Assembly: GCA_026874595.1 (NCBI GenBank)
Contig: CM049310.1
Span: 45,289,058 to 45,353,057 of the forward strand
DNA from: Sipunculus nudus
Taxonomy: Eukaryota; Annelida; Sipuncula; Golfingiida; Sipunculidae
Length of the DNA stretch: 64,000 nucleotides
Reading direction: 5' to 3'
Program-made: the position numbers and the translations under genes
Shown here: one piece after another, positions 1 through 13,004 of the stretch
Position numbering within the stretch: position 1 is the first letter of the stretch
Layout: each line of letters starts with the position of its first letter
The notes under the pieces: model-generated
Databases searched by the model: none
The model's input: the letters and a program-made list of their open reading frames with translations, nothing else
What the model was told of the DNA's origin: nothing

Positions 1-999
1 TCCCTTCCCTTGTATGAGAATGACTCCTTCGCCATCTTCATATTTAGTTGACAATATCTGCCCGGCTGCCATTCTACTCTTCATGCGGTGTCTGCTCTCA
101 TCGGCACCAGTTTGATTTTGTTCACTGTTGTTGCAGCGCGTCCTAACTTTCTCAACCTGCGGACTATTGCTTATGGGAGCTCTCTGACTACCAAGCGTAG
201 GTGGAACCAACTCTGTTAATTGCTGTTGTCTTTCTTGTCTATGGAATGCCCACCGGCATGAGCTGTTTTACCATGTGCCAGACCTATCACTTGTACATTT
301 TATAAATACACCTTTTTCCTTTATTTCTACTGTACTTGCACCTTTTAGTGTTCTAACCAGCCATGTGTACTTGTGTCAAATACTACTGCTGTGTTTGTTA
401 AAAACACAAGCCAGTAGTAGCATGTTCTATGCATGTGTAATGCATGTCATGTGATCCATGACCTTGACCTTTGTGAGATGTGACCCATAACCATGTAAAG
501 TGTTTTTATATTTACTGATTTTAAGATTCATATTTTATTCCTCTATTTATTCTTATACTGTTTTGCTCAATTTTGAAATTGTATATGTCAAACAAGTGTA
601 TGAACAGTTTCTTTCAGGGATTCAATATATTAACAGAAATTTTGTAAGATTATGTAAAGATGTACATCAGACAGCTTCAGAAAGAATTCACAGCAGGTTT
701 CTAAAATTTATGGTAATTATAATTCTAATATCAGTTCCATATGGTAACTGTCAATACAAATTATCAACACAGAATTCTTTCTGACTGAGGTGCAGACCAC
801 AGTCCTCGTTGCTGAAGAAGAGGTATGGAGAATAAAATGTTCTTGAAACAAGACTCTTTTATAACATGAGAAGTATTGTAATCATTAAAAGACACAAAAC
901 AGGAGCTAAATCACTAGGAATTGCTGTGGATGTGGATGCTCTACCTGTCTGCTGCAGGTTCTAGAGTCTTCTGAAGGAAACAACATTTTGCGAAGTCAT

Positions 1000-1018
1000 A
1001 TATCTATCTATCTATCTA

Positions 1019-1098
<80 letters not shown>
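1000..1098. repeat. Compound microsatellite TCTA / TC / TA
   Basis: A run of TCTA units passes into (TC)n and then (TA)n, directly abutting the inverted SINE pair. It makes a spurious low-complexity open frame on the plus strand. Confidence 0.9.
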
Positions 1099-1101
<3 letters not shown>

Positions 1102-1102
1102 G

Positions 1103-1371
1103 TGTTACGAAGACAAATTGCTCAGGGGAAAACATTGGGCCGATCCTGGCTTCGGACCCATGTCGGTGGGGCACATCCGGTTTACCAACCGCTTCGCTAG
1201 AAAAGCTATCCTGGATAGGCCCAGTGACATAAAAGTGGACCGAACTGTCTCGCCAGTAAAGCTTGCTTTGCTAGCAAAGCGGTTGGTACGCCGGACTTGT
1301 GCGCCACCAACATGGTTTCGAAGCCAGGATCGGCCCAATGTTTTCCCCTGAGCAATTTGTCTTTTAAACAC
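1103..1371. mobile_element. Head-to-head pair of tRNA-derived SINE copies
   Basis: The right copy (about 1224-1371, plus strand) has a Pol III A-box-like CTAGCAAAGCGGTTGG at 1271-1286 and a B-box-like GGTTTCGAAGCC near 1314-1325, then a 3' body ending in GCAATTTGTCTTTT. The left part (about 1103-1210) is the reverse complement of most of the same sequence, so the locus is a near-palindrome of two opposed copies. A third copy lies at about 39689-39842. The A and B boxes define the tRNA-derived SINE class; the family name is not known to me. Confidence 0.7.
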
Positions 1372-2018
1372 AGGGCATTAAAAAAGATAAAAAATTGGAG
1401 AGTCAAGGACTCTAAGGCAAAATTCTGAAGAGTTACTGGGATTTTAGAGTGTCCCAAGGGGGAAAAAACATGTGAAGTACAATTATCACTGTGACGTCAT
1501 CACTATGAATTGTCAAGTGGTTGTAGTTTTAATCCGTCATCTAAGGTCATCACTGATATGTAGAAAGACTGTACATCTGTTCAGTCATATTTCTTTCTGA
1601 AATCATCATATGGAATCCATAAATGGGAGATTATTATTTTGCTGTTAGATAATCACCACATTTGTCTGAATTGCATCTGAGGTAAATAAAGGTAAACTTT
1701 AATGCATTGTATGAAAATTATCATGAAAAATTAGGTGGACAGGGTCATTGGAATGGAGTAAAGTGAATCATAATAAACCATGCCTCATAATTACAGCTGA
1801 ATCAAATCAGTGAACAGTACAGGCCTCTTTAACCAAGGTTTTCAACCAAAAAGTATGACAGGTCTCTCTGACTTAATGAAAAAAAAGTCTATTGGTTTAC
1901 ATAAGATGGTGGTACATGTTGAAATCTTTACTGAAGATGTTGTGCTGAGCAGCATGACCCCATGGTCACTTGTTTTTGAGCTTTTTGTTTCTCTTGGTTG
2001 GGTGATCAGATGTCACCA

Positions 2019-2019
<1 letters not shown>

Positions 2020-2074
<55 letters not shown>

Positions 2075-2090
2075 TTATTTGTACAAGAAA

Positions 2091-2150
<60 letters not shown>
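2020..2150. repeat. (TG)n/(TA)n microsatellite in two blocks
   Basis: Two long TA blocks (about 2029-2072 and 2094-2150) are each preceded by a short GTGTG tract, and an AT-rich spacer of about 20 bp separates them. This suggests duplication of a TG-TA module. Confidence 0.9.
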
Positions 2151-2152
<2 letters not shown>

Positions 2153-3140
2153 TTAAGTAGAATCCACATGAAAGAAAAATGAATATACAGAAGAAAGAAG
2201 GAACAATAGTCTACGGTTTTTTACAAAGTCAGTAGACAATATAGGGGCATCTGACATTGCAAATACAATATTTGATTTATGGCTTGTCTGCTTCCTTTTG
2301 TGACTGTATGTGAGAACAAACTATATTGTTCCCTGTGAATACATTGAATTTATGTTGATGTCTGTGGGATTACACAAATTATGTATTAGTGTGTATTAGT
2401 GTGTACATATGGATTTCAGTTCTGTAAGTCAGAAAAGTCTTGAAAATAAGGGTTGTGACATTAAGACATAAATTTAAAATTCAGACTGAACTGTCTGTCA
2501 TAGACTTGCAGAAAGCTCATCCAAAATATTGTTGCATGGCAAATGCATAATTGTGTATTACAGGTGAACTAAATTAAAAAAAAATTACAATTGTTCAGTA
2601 ATTGGTGTAGATGTTCATGGGAATATTTCATTTGCTTTAGATAATAAAATAGCTGTTTCTGAATCACAGGAAGTGAATTTGGTCAATTATTGGATGTACA
2701 TGTATGTACCTTAGCACAGGTGCTTTCAGAGTACGCTCTTTACACAGTGCTTTACCCATAGGCCAACTATCTATATCGTTAGCGCTGTTTGTTATGACCT
2801 TGTATCCTGAATCTCTACACCAGAGGGAAGCACCGTATTTTGGTCCAATTGGATGAGACCCTGTGCTGGAAGATAAAAAGGTTTACCAGCCAAGCGAGGA
2901 ATACATGAAGCCAATGTTGTTCATTTCGTTTTGAGTGACAGCTCATCGCCCCAGCGACTGTTTGAACAGGCCACAGGCTCAGAGTGAATTGCCCCGCACG
3001 TGGTTTCTGGGCGGAGCCTGATACCTATCGAGTATTTGTTGACGTTCATTTGGTTGGCTGCTGGTCATATCAGCAGTTTTTGCAGCAGACAAGCCCATGT
3101 GCACCACTTAGTGTTTAAGTGCATCATAAACGGTCAAAGC

Positions 3141-3192
3141 AGGCAGCGGGAAAATCAGAAGCTTCTTTAGAAGCGCAAGATTTCCGCTGCCT
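3141..3192. other. Long imperfect hairpin of about 52 nt
   Basis: AGGCAGCGGGAAAATC (3141-3156) pairs with GATTTCCGCTGCCT (3179-3192). The loop holds a second pairing segment, GCTTC-TTTA-GAAGC, so the whole forms one extended stem with a 4x4 internal loop. It lies in KIF13B intronic DNA on the gene's strand. It could be a miRNA-size precursor or the relic of a small inverted-repeat element. No family was recognised. Confidence 0.45.
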
Positions 3193-3987
3193 CGGGAGCG
3201 CACTTTCAGAGTGATACACAAGATTTTATAAAGGTCCACAAGTAATCTTGCTGGAAGACAACTAAATATTAGTGAAAAGATAATCCTTTTTTCTCAGAGA
3301 TGCATTGATTTAGAGTAGGAGAGAATTTTATTGAATTGAAAATGTCAGTCTTCATTAACATAATGTATTAGATGACATAATAGTTTTACTTTCTTCTTCC
3401 CTCTAGATTTACTGTTGTTTAAAAAGCTTATTAGTCCCCTCTCTAGTAGTCCTTGACCTTGTGGTAACATCTAGAGCAGTGTGTTACTTAGATTCACATA
3501 TTTTTGTTACCATCATCATTGTAGTAATTATTAAAATCACTATATCTTAACCAATATCTCTGTGTCTTTGTATTTTTTTATCATATTTATGTAGGTTTAT
3601 AAATATTTGATTGAGATGAGCAATATCAGTAGATAAAAAGAAGAATAAATATTGATAATTTTGATGGAAATTTTATGAACACAAGATACATTTCTCAGAT
3701 CACCAAAAATTCTGTTTTAGGTATGTACTTCTTCATCAAGTATGTAATTACCACAGTGTAAAGTTTCAGAGCTTTTTGAGTAATCCTTTTCACTGGTACT
3801 TCTAAATCAAAGGCATGATTAAGGGTGTCTTTCTGTGGATTTATTTTATTATAGCCTTTACACAGGATATTGATAAGAAAGTTTAAAGTTGGTGCTAACT
3901 TGGAAAATACTTCTACTTTTAGGGTTTAAAATGAAAGGATGGTGTGATTTATAGGTGGGTTTGCTTAGTTATTGTGATCTTTTACAG

Positions 3988-4106
3988 CGCCCACCAAACC
4001 AGGCATAAGTCCACAACCAACCAAACTGGTCAAACCGATGCGCACTCTTGTGGAGGAGCAGCAGATGAAGGAACGAAAGCCACTGCTAAGACGAGACACT
4101 GAGGAT
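3988..4106 (+). CDS. KIF13B: KIF13B-like exon (tail start)
   Basis: Acceptor TTTTACAG at 3980-3987 and donor GTAAGT at 4107 bound a 119-nt exon that starts with two leftover nucleotides and ends in phase 0. It encodes PTKPGISPQPTKLVKP and then RTLVEEQQMKERKPLLRR, a charged segment typical of the kinesin-13 tail. It joins in frame to the next exon (SEDDEFAKL). Confidence 0.75.
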
Positions 4107-4359
4107 GTAAGTAAAGGCGATGTGTCACAGGTGTTTATACAGATAAAAATTTTGGCGCCACAAATATCAATTTCTCCATTCAGTTCATCATGACATTCAT
4201 TTTTACGGCACATTGTTTTTAGATCTTGGGTTGCTTAGAACTTTCCTCATATTTAAATATATATATATATATTTGACATATTAGTCAAATAATAATTTAT
4301 CAAGCACATAATAAAAACCATGATAGGTTAACACCCTGAACTGAAGAAAAACAATTTAC

Positions 4360-4449
<90 letters not shown>

Positions 4450-7400
4450 TTCATGTGGTTTAATCATTATAAAATCACAGGAAAAGTGACCTGCACCTTC
4501 TCTTGGAAAAAAAGTGATTTTATTTAAAATAATTTTGTGTTTGTCCTCTCAGGGTTTGTTTGATTTTGTTGATCATTATGTAGATATCACACACTTCACA
4601 TGGACATATGAACAAACAGGACAGCAAACACCGATGAAAGCATAACCTTTGACACAAGATTATGAAGATTTTTGTAATATATTCAAAGAAAGTAGGGTCG
4701 ACCATGGATGTTTAGTCATGTTTTATTTGTTGTTTTTTCAGTCTGAAGATGATGAGTTTGCAAAGCTCAAAGAAGACACCAAACTGCCAAGACAATCTGC
4801 CAGCGTAGAAAGTGATGACTTCCAGGATTTTGAATCCTACCAGGCTGACCAAGCCAATGCTAAATTCCCACCAACAGAGGGTGCTAGTTCTGCTGTGAAC
4901 GGGGATATTTCTACGGGAATGCCCCACTCATCAACCAATGACAGCTTGGTTGACGTGGCCACCAAAGGGTGTGTGGCTTCCAGCATAACATCAAGTGGTT
5001 ACGGATCACAAGCAGTATCCATCCAGACATTGTCGTCTGAAGATTCAAGTAGTGTGCGCAGTATGAGCATAGATGAAACACCTGAACAAGATGTGAAGAA
5101 AGACAGTGCTGTGAAATCTAATGACAAGATGGAGGAGAATGGTGACTCGAAAAGTAACGAGAAGGCAGTCCTACCACCAGTTAGTAATTTAATTGACACA
5201 GATTGTCCGTCAAATCTTGGTTCTCCAATAAAACCAGAGAATACAATACTGGAGGACTCCCAGGACCCTGAAAATCCTAAAACCATCGATGAAGAATCTA
5301 AGGTAGCCTTGAATAGTGATAGTAATGGAAGCACAGTGAGTAAAGCAAAGGTTCAAACTCCGTCAAAAATTTGCCAAAACACTGACATTCTAGCCAGCAG
5401 AGGCAAGCCAAAGAAGCCTCGTTCACGCATCAAGAAAATAAAGGAACCAGTTGTGGATGTGTACAGCGAAACTGCCATGGAAGAGTTGGAACGACTGGGG
5501 GAAGGTAGCGAAGAAGATGCTTCAACAAGTTCATTTGATGAAGCTGCAGAGGGTAGTGACTCTGATCGTGAACTAAGGCCAGTCAAATCTACCACAAACC
5601 TTCTGGAAACCAGTTCTGTCCCAAGTCAGCCGTCTTCACTGCCACATAGAAACTCAGCCTCGCAGCAGGACGTAAGCCTGGTCCAGTCTCCAGACTCTGA
5701 TAGCGGTCGGTCTGGAGATGAAATTTTGAATAAAGATCGTGATCATGGACTTGTCAAAAGTAGTAGTTTGAAGAAGCTGAGAAACGATTCAAGGAATTCT
5801 CGTGTCGGCCCATCCCCATTGAAAGCTACATACAGACCGGCATCCATGTATGAAATCTCCGGAGCGCTCGGAAGTACTGACAGTATAGACAGACAGGAGG
5901 AGGCACATCAGTCTGGTTAGTGCTCTTAGAAACATCAGCTGAACATTCATGGCATGCCTGACATTGTGTATAACTGGCTACTTTATATATGACTTACTTG
6001 ATCTGTCACCTAAGGATGGAGGGGTTTTGTGCCCAAATTACTGATGAAAGTTAAATAATTTTCTGTCTTGTCTTTTTGATGGGTTTTTCATATTTCTGTG
6101 CTTAGCATAAACAGGTGTTTTACCACCCTTCAGCTAGAGGTCATTTCTTATCAAAATGATCCTCTTCTATTTGGAGATTTTGCTGATGGCTGGGACTACT
6201 TTTCTTAACTGTAAAACTTCCAAAAATCAAAATTTGTTACATTTCAAGGAAACACCTTCTGTACACTTCAGATGCCATGCTCACAATATATTGCTTATTC
6301 TGTGGAGTCTGAAAAATACACCCATGTTATGTCATAAAACAATTCTGATCCAACAAATCTGAATGGACTACATGACCCTCTTCCCTTCATTTATACCTAT
6401 GCTGCTGGTGTATTTAGAAGCCCCTTGTGCATTGTTTAGCTATGATTTCTGTGCCTACAAGCCTTAACCAGCAGTCGTACACTTGCAAGTCTTGATTCTG
6501 GCAAGTGTGTTGATTTACCTGTCTCTGACATTATCTTCAGTTATACTTGTCATGTATGTGTTCATGTATGCTTCACCATGGGAGAGATTGTGTTTTGTCA
6601 GATCCATTTACTCAACTGCCAGTCACTGGGAATCAGCATCAAATTTACCACATTTGCTTGCTGTATTTTTAAATTGTCTGAAAATTTTATCAACCAATCG
6701 ACAAACTAATAATAGATAGAGATCCCACTATTCACCTGTTCTAACCAGTCTGCTTACTCTTCTGTCAGTAGATGATTAGATTAACATTCTGTAAACCAAT
6801 ACTTAAACATACCCATAATTGACCTGAGAAGAATTGTATATAGCCTTTTTTTAGGTAAGTACAGTGCAATCAATTCTACAGTATTTGGACATATTGATTG
6901 TGATCCTGACTAGCTAATTTGGAGTATGGATAATAATATAAACAGTGAACCTGTTACTTATAAATGATGTATGTCTTTAATATCTTATTAAAGTATAGAT
7001 GATATAGAGTGACCTTTGTTACTTGCTACTTCAGATAATGAAGATACAATGAGTATTTGTTCGTTTGGGAGCCGTGCTGATTTGCACCACTTTGGGGAAT
7101 CACCAGTTCCCTCCTGGGTACAGATCGGGGAGCCAGTAACAGTACTCTCCTCTCATGGAGGACAGAAAAGTGGCACTGTCATGTTCATCGGCACAACAGA
7201 GTTCGCCAGTGGGAATTGGGTTGGAGTTGCACTGGACACAGCAGAGGGTACGCATCCGTTTTATCCTACTTTATAGAAATTATAAATAGGAGCTACAGTG
7301 TTTGGATGAATATCCAACTACACACTTTGAACAGTCATTTTACAAACTTTGTCTTGCAAGAAAATCATGATTCCTGAATTTCGTTTACTTGGCTGAACAT

Positions 7401-8016
7401 CACAAGAAGTTTGCACAGATAAAATATTGTCAAGTAAAAAAATGAGTGTTATAATTGTTTAGTTATTAGTATGTTATAAATTCCCAAATGCTTGTACAAA
7501 TTTTCACTTTATATCCGTTGGAATAATGTTTACCATCACTAAATTTTGAAAAACGAATTGTCACAAGTGTAAAATTAATCTGTATGGGAAAGGTTGTTTT
7601 TGTCATTTATAAAAGCGGTTAAACAAGATAAAATAAAAATTTGTTATAAGGGATTTGGCTGCATTTTATGCAGATAATAAAAAGTGCATAAAAAAACCAG
7701 TAAATGGTATCTGAAATAAACATATGGAATTTGAATCTGCTTTTTATTAATGTTAAAATACTAACAGTTTCACAAATTGTCTCTTTCAGGTAAGAATGAT
7801 GGTTCAGTCAAAGGGACCAGGTATTTCAAGTGCAAGCCACGCCACGGTATTTTTGTACGTCATGACAAGTTAATCATGGATAAAAAGCGACGGAAATCAG
7901 GATCACTCCGCCGTAGCACAGGAAGTTTAGCTTCTCCAAGTCCACAGAAAGAGAACAGCAGTGGCTCAAGCTTTATGAGACCTACAGCAGCCAGCTCAGC
8001 TAAACACCATAAGTGA
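3988..8016 (+). CDS. KIF13B: KIF13B / Khc-73-like kinesin, C-terminal part with CAP-Gly domain (4 exons)
   Basis: Recognised exons are 3988-4106, 4742-5915, 7035-7247 and 7790-8016, joined in phase by AG/GT sites (phases 0, 1, 1). The encoded tail is a long acidic, Ser-rich disordered stretch with a basic patch (RGKPKKPRSRIKKIKE), then a CAP-Gly domain: SWVQIGEPVTVLSSHGGQKSG, GNWVGVALD, and the signature GKNDGSV formed across the last intron. A basic Ser-rich tail ends in TGA at 8014-8016. A kinesin with a C-terminal CAP-Gly is diagnostic of vertebrate KIF13B (GAKIN) and insect Khc-73; KIF13A lacks it. The family are plus-end kinesin-3 motors that carry endosomal and polarity cargo along microtubules. 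The motor, FHA and DLG-binding parts lie outside the window, 5' of position 1. Confidence 0.85.
4366..4446. repeat. (TA)n microsatellite in a KIF13B intron
   Basis: TA repeats with one AAAT interruption near 4376 lie in the intron between 4106 and 4742. A shorter TA block is present at about 4256-4272. Confidence 0.9.
4742..5915 (+). CDS. KIF13B: KIF13B-like large tail exon
   Basis: A polypyrimidine tract ending TTTTTTCAG at 4741 is the acceptor, and GTTAGT at 5916 is the donor. The 1,174-nt exon is open throughout and encodes a low-complexity tail rich in Ser, Asp and Glu. Landmarks are SVESDDFQDFESYQADQ early, the basic RGKPKKPRSRIKKIKE in the middle, then YSETAMEELERLGEGSEED, and the conserved-looking ATYRPASMYEISGALGSTDS at the end. 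Open frames on the opposite strand here are shadows of this exon. Confidence 0.85.
7035..7247 (+). CDS. KIF13B: KIF13B-like exon, first half of the CAP-Gly domain
   Basis: Acceptor ACTTCAG ends at 7034 and donor GTACGC begins at 7248 (213 nt, phase 1 at both ends). It encodes NEDTMSICSFGSRADLHHFG and then the CAP-Gly start, including GTVMFIGTTEFASGNWVGVA. The exon ends just before the GKNDG signature, so the domain is split by an intron. Confidence 0.85.
7790..8016 (+). CDS. KIF13B: KIF13B-like terminal exon, second half of CAP-Gly and C-terminus
   Basis: Acceptor CTCTTTCAG ends at 7789. The first codon is completed with one G from the previous exon to give GKNDGSVKGTRYFKCKPRHG, the core microtubule plus-end/EB-tail binding motif of CAP-Gly domains. 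FVRHDKLI follows, then a Lys/Arg/Ser-rich tail. The stop is TGA at 8014-8016. Confidence 0.88.
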
Positions 8017-11000
8017 ACAAAACCAATCTAAAGCTGACATTCCATACATACATGATGTGTGAAGTATGAGGCAGGTAGCTAAAATGTGAAACTATATATC
8101 TGCATTCTAAGGAATGCAACCCTCTGTTTGTGGGGGGGGGGGGGGGGAGTCCCTATTTTGCTTGCATTCACGTATTCCGCCAATGTTTATTTATGCATAA
8201 GTGACAGTACATTTGTGAATGTTCCTTGATGACATTCCTGAATCCAGATGTCAAGAGCCCAATCCACACCAAAATCTAATCAATTTTTCATTGGCCCCTT
8301 CCCAAAATGCTCTAAAAATTTCAGGAGATTCTGTTCAGGGTTTGAGTGAGTTATGTTGTGAACAAACACACAATCACACAAACGAACGAGGATGAATGCA
8401 TACCCTCCTGGCAGAGGCAGTGAAAGTATAACCTACCTGGAGACCGCCTGATTGTGTAAATCCCAGATTAGCATATGGTGACATGTCTTTAAAAACTGAC
8501 TAGCCTGCAAAATTTGAATCACACGTGTTCTTCAGTGTGATACATTTAGAAGAACTTCATCTGGGAGTTTAATGTTTTGCAAACATAAAAAGTGACACTT
8601 TATGATGGTGTGTATGTAAAGCAGCACTTGGCATTATTTGGCATTACTTGCCCATACTCTATTGTACATGTGTATGTGTGGAATCGTAGCTTTATATAGT
8701 GTGAGGACTGCTGAATAGTACAGTGAGTGTGTAAAAGAATATCACAGGCCTGTATCCAAGTATTTCTGTGGAAGGTTCAAAAACTCCCAAAGACTGAACC
8801 TCTTCATAATTAATTTCTTATGGATTCAGAATGACCCAAAAGTCTTCTGCTGTATATTCAAAGGTGACCACTTGAGGTTAAATACCCACTAATTTCACAA
8901 GATGTTTTGAAAATCTTAACCATATGTTGGGCTTCCCACTCACCCCACCCCTTGGGTACAATCCTGTATCATATTCTTATTCAAGCAGAACTACAGTGTA
9001 GATAGTAAGGTGTAAATAAATCAGATCATTTACCTGTAGATAAGTCTCACCTTGAAGGCAGAGACTGTCTTCAGACATATTTGATGTAGCCAGGATTTCT
9101 GTATACTATACATAACATTTGTAGCTGGGACACATATTTAACACCCCCTGTTTCCATCTTTCTTCTGCTGGTTTGTGACTCCTGTCCCTGCTCAAATGAG
9201 TACCTGAAGAGTACTTTAAAGAGTACCTGATGAGTACTTGAGTACATATATCTTATCAGTCACACTACTATGACAGCCATCTTGTGCTTGTATCTCGTAC
9301 AACATTCCAGTTTTTTGTTTTGTGCATGGCGGCAACTGCTGTGTTGTTCTGTGATTATTGTTTTTACCTCTCTCTTTGTAGGATTTTTACAAAACACTTC
9401 AACTTTTTAAATTACCTTCGGTTTTACGTGTATACAAATTTATCCGTGATCTCTTTCTGAAGAGCTAATTATTCTCTGTATGTTTTTTGTATCACACCAG
9501 CTTCTTCTCTGTCTGTAGGTTAATATACATTATCCTAGACTGATCAAAGTCACATGACCAGATGACAAAAAAAGCAGCCTTGTCATATCTCTGATGTAAT
9601 GTGTTCATTAACTCACTTTTGCTGTAACTCAGCATTAGATCTAATGAGATCTAATTTGACTTCTCCATGATCTGTCACCTGTATTCTGTGAACTTGTTAC
9701 TAGGGAGAGAATGTTTTGAGCTTACAATCCTTTCAGGGGACCTAGGAATTCCATTCATTTAGATTTTTTTTTTACAATAAACACCCCCCACTGAGTCTGA
9801 TAAAGTCATGTTCACAATAAATCATGTGATGAATTATGAAATTTTATGGAGGAGATAGGAAATTGCAGCTTGATCCTATCAATATATAATATGATGGATG
9901 GTTTAAATCATAATTTATGATAAACCATTGTTCTTAGACCCACTGTATTTGTATGATCAGGTCATACCATCCTTATAGTGTGTTGTCATGTTCATTATCA
10001 GTCTGTGATAGACAGCCTTTACACTTCTATTTAATCTTCCAGATAAAATTGTTGTATGGTAAATTATTATATTGTGACAAGGGTTAAATAATTTTATCAA
10101 GCATTTTTGTCGAATTATTTAATTTTAAATCGCTGTAACCACAGTGACAATAAGACAAATTGGGGAGTGCTCACCAAGACTACACAAGTCTTCAGTGAAC
10201 TGCTAATGCTAATGTGGAAAAAAGAGCCTTTTTACTTGGAATCAAACTTTGGCTGCTCTCCTAGTGAGCACTTATACTATCTACTGGACAGCTAGGTATA
10301 AAAGCCTCTTTTCTTTTGTCACTGTTTAATAAGAGTATTTGGTGAGCAAATATAGGAGATAAGCTCTACAAAGATAAAAGATCAGCATTGACATCCAGAT
10401 CTAAACCAAAAATTGAAATGTTTTCCATATCCTGGGTCCAAATATCAAAACATGAAAATCCTCTCAGAGTCTATCCTGTTAATCAGGGGTGGATCCTGGA
10501 CTTTGGAAGAAGTGAGTTTCAGCTTTCAGGAAGACAAATGAGAAGGTCCCTAGGACCATAAAAAGCAGCAGGTAAGACTGAAACCTTTAAAAAAGGTTGT
10601 GGCAGCTGAAAAGAAGGGTAACTAGATCTGCTTCTATTAATTGACATACAATTGATAATTGAACAAAAATCAGGAGACAGCTTTAACTGATTGACTTGAA
10701 GCAAATGTTATAGAACATAGATTATCTTACAGGATCAACCATTAATTTTCTGATAATAGAAATCTCAGAATTTATGTGAACTTCAGATGTTAATCTGGTG
10801 CATATTGCAAGGTCTTTAATAAAGCACATTTAAAAAGACCTCATTTCTTCCAGTACAATGGAAGAATATATTTTTCAGGTCACAAATGCATTTATTAGGT
10901 TTGTATAATACAATAAAGACAAGGTTTCAATTCAGGTTTCAACTATCAAACTCTAAATAAAGTACAACACCAGCCTGTCTCAGACATTTAGGCTAAATAT

Positions 11001-13004
11001 ACACAATGAAAGGTATAAATGACATACATTAAAAGGTAACAGGGGAAGATGGAAGTTCCATTCTTCATCAAGATATCAGTTTCAGGTGTTGTAAAATGTA
11101 ACTCACTTCTGTGAGTAGTTGTTATCTGTAAATGCATAGTGTAAGTGTAGTCCATATGGTTGTAAGGTGTTGGTTTTCCTTAACCCAGATCAGTATATCT
11201 GATTTGTACCCAGACAACAACATGTATACCGAGTGGAGGAGATAATGGTACACTTTGGTTCCAGACGTCATTGTTATGGCCAGTTTAAATTAAATTTTAC
11301 CTTTCTTTAAGTGGAGGCATTGCATTTGCAAATATTCTGCACACCTATATTTTTAATGAAGACAGAAATAATCAAGAGATCTTCATCAACTTTTGATAAA
11401 AAATGAATCAACCCATTGCCCCTCCCACAAAACTTCGTTGTAATCCACGTAATCAGACATACATGGTAGTACTAAGTGTTTTCATGAAATCCCTCTGATG
11501 TCTGCACTCTCTCTCAATTTATGTCCGGGTAAATCTATGTTAGTTTTTTTCTGTGTCACCTTTGTGTTTTTGTGGTTTAAACTGATTCTAACTAGAGCAG
11601 TGTACTTGCTCAGTACCAGGTTTAGTTTTTATATATTAGTTAATGGTGCTTACCAAGCCATACATGTCTGATATCAGCTATCTTTATGTCATTAATCACT
11701 GCTGTATATAAAGTATTCATAGTATATATTAACAATAACTGATGTGTATATATAAGGTATGAATTATATGAAACCAGAACTTGTAAATATTAAGAGTGTA
11801 TCTTAAAATTGTATGGTCAGTATATATCAATGGTTCATATATCACTGAATGTGAAATATACATCGGCAGTCCCCTGCAAAAAGTATTAATCCATAGTCCC
11901 ATAATAATAACTTTGGGATGTTCATGTCATCAGTTGAAACTTGTATATATAGTAGTTTTGTTGACTTGTAACCATTGGACTTCACAATATGACAACGTGT
12001 ATACAAATTGGAACCTTACATGATGTATGTTTATGATGCTTTCTGCATAATTTCGTCAGTTTTTTAGGCATACTCAATTGATAAGTATAAATGTTATATA
12101 CCATACTATGTGCATTTTGTGATATTTGCCGTTAGTTTATTTTAGGCTTGTTAACAATTGTGCCATTTTAGCATGTCTTATATTGGCCTAATGCTTAGGT
12201 TGTGGTATTGCATAAGAAGTCCTGCATTTGCTCTCACGTACACAGTGTAGCAAATAACATCTGAAAGCAAAGCAGCTCTCTTCATTGTTATAAACATTCC
12301 AGGTTAGAAGCGTGTTCCTTTAGACATAAGTGTTTTATGCACAATAGAAAATGCATTTGATAAAATCATAATATAGGGGTTGCTTTAAGGAACACTGTGT
12401 GGTCTTTTTAAGGCGTTCATGCCAGAAAACTTGTTCAGGTTTACAGGAGAACAGTAAACCTGTGCCCCATTCTCACAGGAAATTCCGAAAGAATAGATTC
12501 AAACGTTTTTGATATTAGCATTCATCTGGCAGTCCAAAGTTTTTAAAGCAAATAAATTAGAAAGTAATGAAACGTTTCCGGGTGATTGTGTCATAACGGC
12601 TGCAGTGTGTTGAGTCCAGCCGTTCAGTTTCGTGGGAACGCTCCAAAACGTTTTACGCGAGACTTGATTTGTAGGGGAAAGAGGTATTATTTCATGTCAG
12701 CTCAGCGGACGTCGTGCAATAAAATGTCTACCTTTAACCCTAACAGGTTTATATAGTGCCAGAATCGGGCCTGAATCAAGAGTCAAATATATGCACTAGG
12801 TGTAAGTCGGTCGGTAAGGATGATTGATAGTGTGTAAGTGATCTACAAAATGCACAAATTCTGAAGTTTATAATGGAGAATTTTGATTTTAAGAAACACC
12901 GAGATGAGTCAGTGTCGCCGTAACAGAGACGTTGATTTTATGGGTCTATTTTTACGGCTGAACTTGTCAATCATTCATTTGTTATAAAGACTGATGTAAC
13001 ATGG
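8017..13004. other. KIF13B 3' region and intergenic DNA without a recognised gene
   Basis: This is AT-rich DNA without a supportable exon. AATAAA hexamers at 9015-9020 and 9776-9781 are candidate poly(A) signals for KIF13B, but the 3' end cannot be placed. A dispersed repeat copy occupies about 8115-8430 and a poly-G run lies near 8131-8147. Confidence 0.5.
8115..8430 (+). repeat. Dispersed repeat, copy 1 (partner at about 51.06-51.65 kb)
   Basis: Shared landmarks with the 51-kb copy include GTCCCTATT, ACATTTGTGAAT, GATGACATTCCTGAAT, GAGATTCTGTTCA, and TCCTCCTG/TACCCTCCTGGC at the 3' end. The two copies are clearly diverged. This copy lies in the probable 3' UTR of the kinesin gene. Confidence 0.6.

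Larger units (their letters stand above)
1..3987. other. Intronic DNA upstream of the first recognised KIF13B exon
   Basis: No coding exon could be supported here. The stretch should be intron of the plus-strand KIF13B-like gene, because the exon at 3988 begins inside the tail of the protein. An open segment at about 53-209 resembles no family I know. The stretch also holds (TA)n tracts, an inverted SINE pair and a hairpin, listed separately. Confidence 0.55.

Noticed and set aside
988-2169. Open frames made of Tyr-Ile or Ser-Leu repeats
   Set aside because: They are translations of (TA)n and (TC)n microsatellites.
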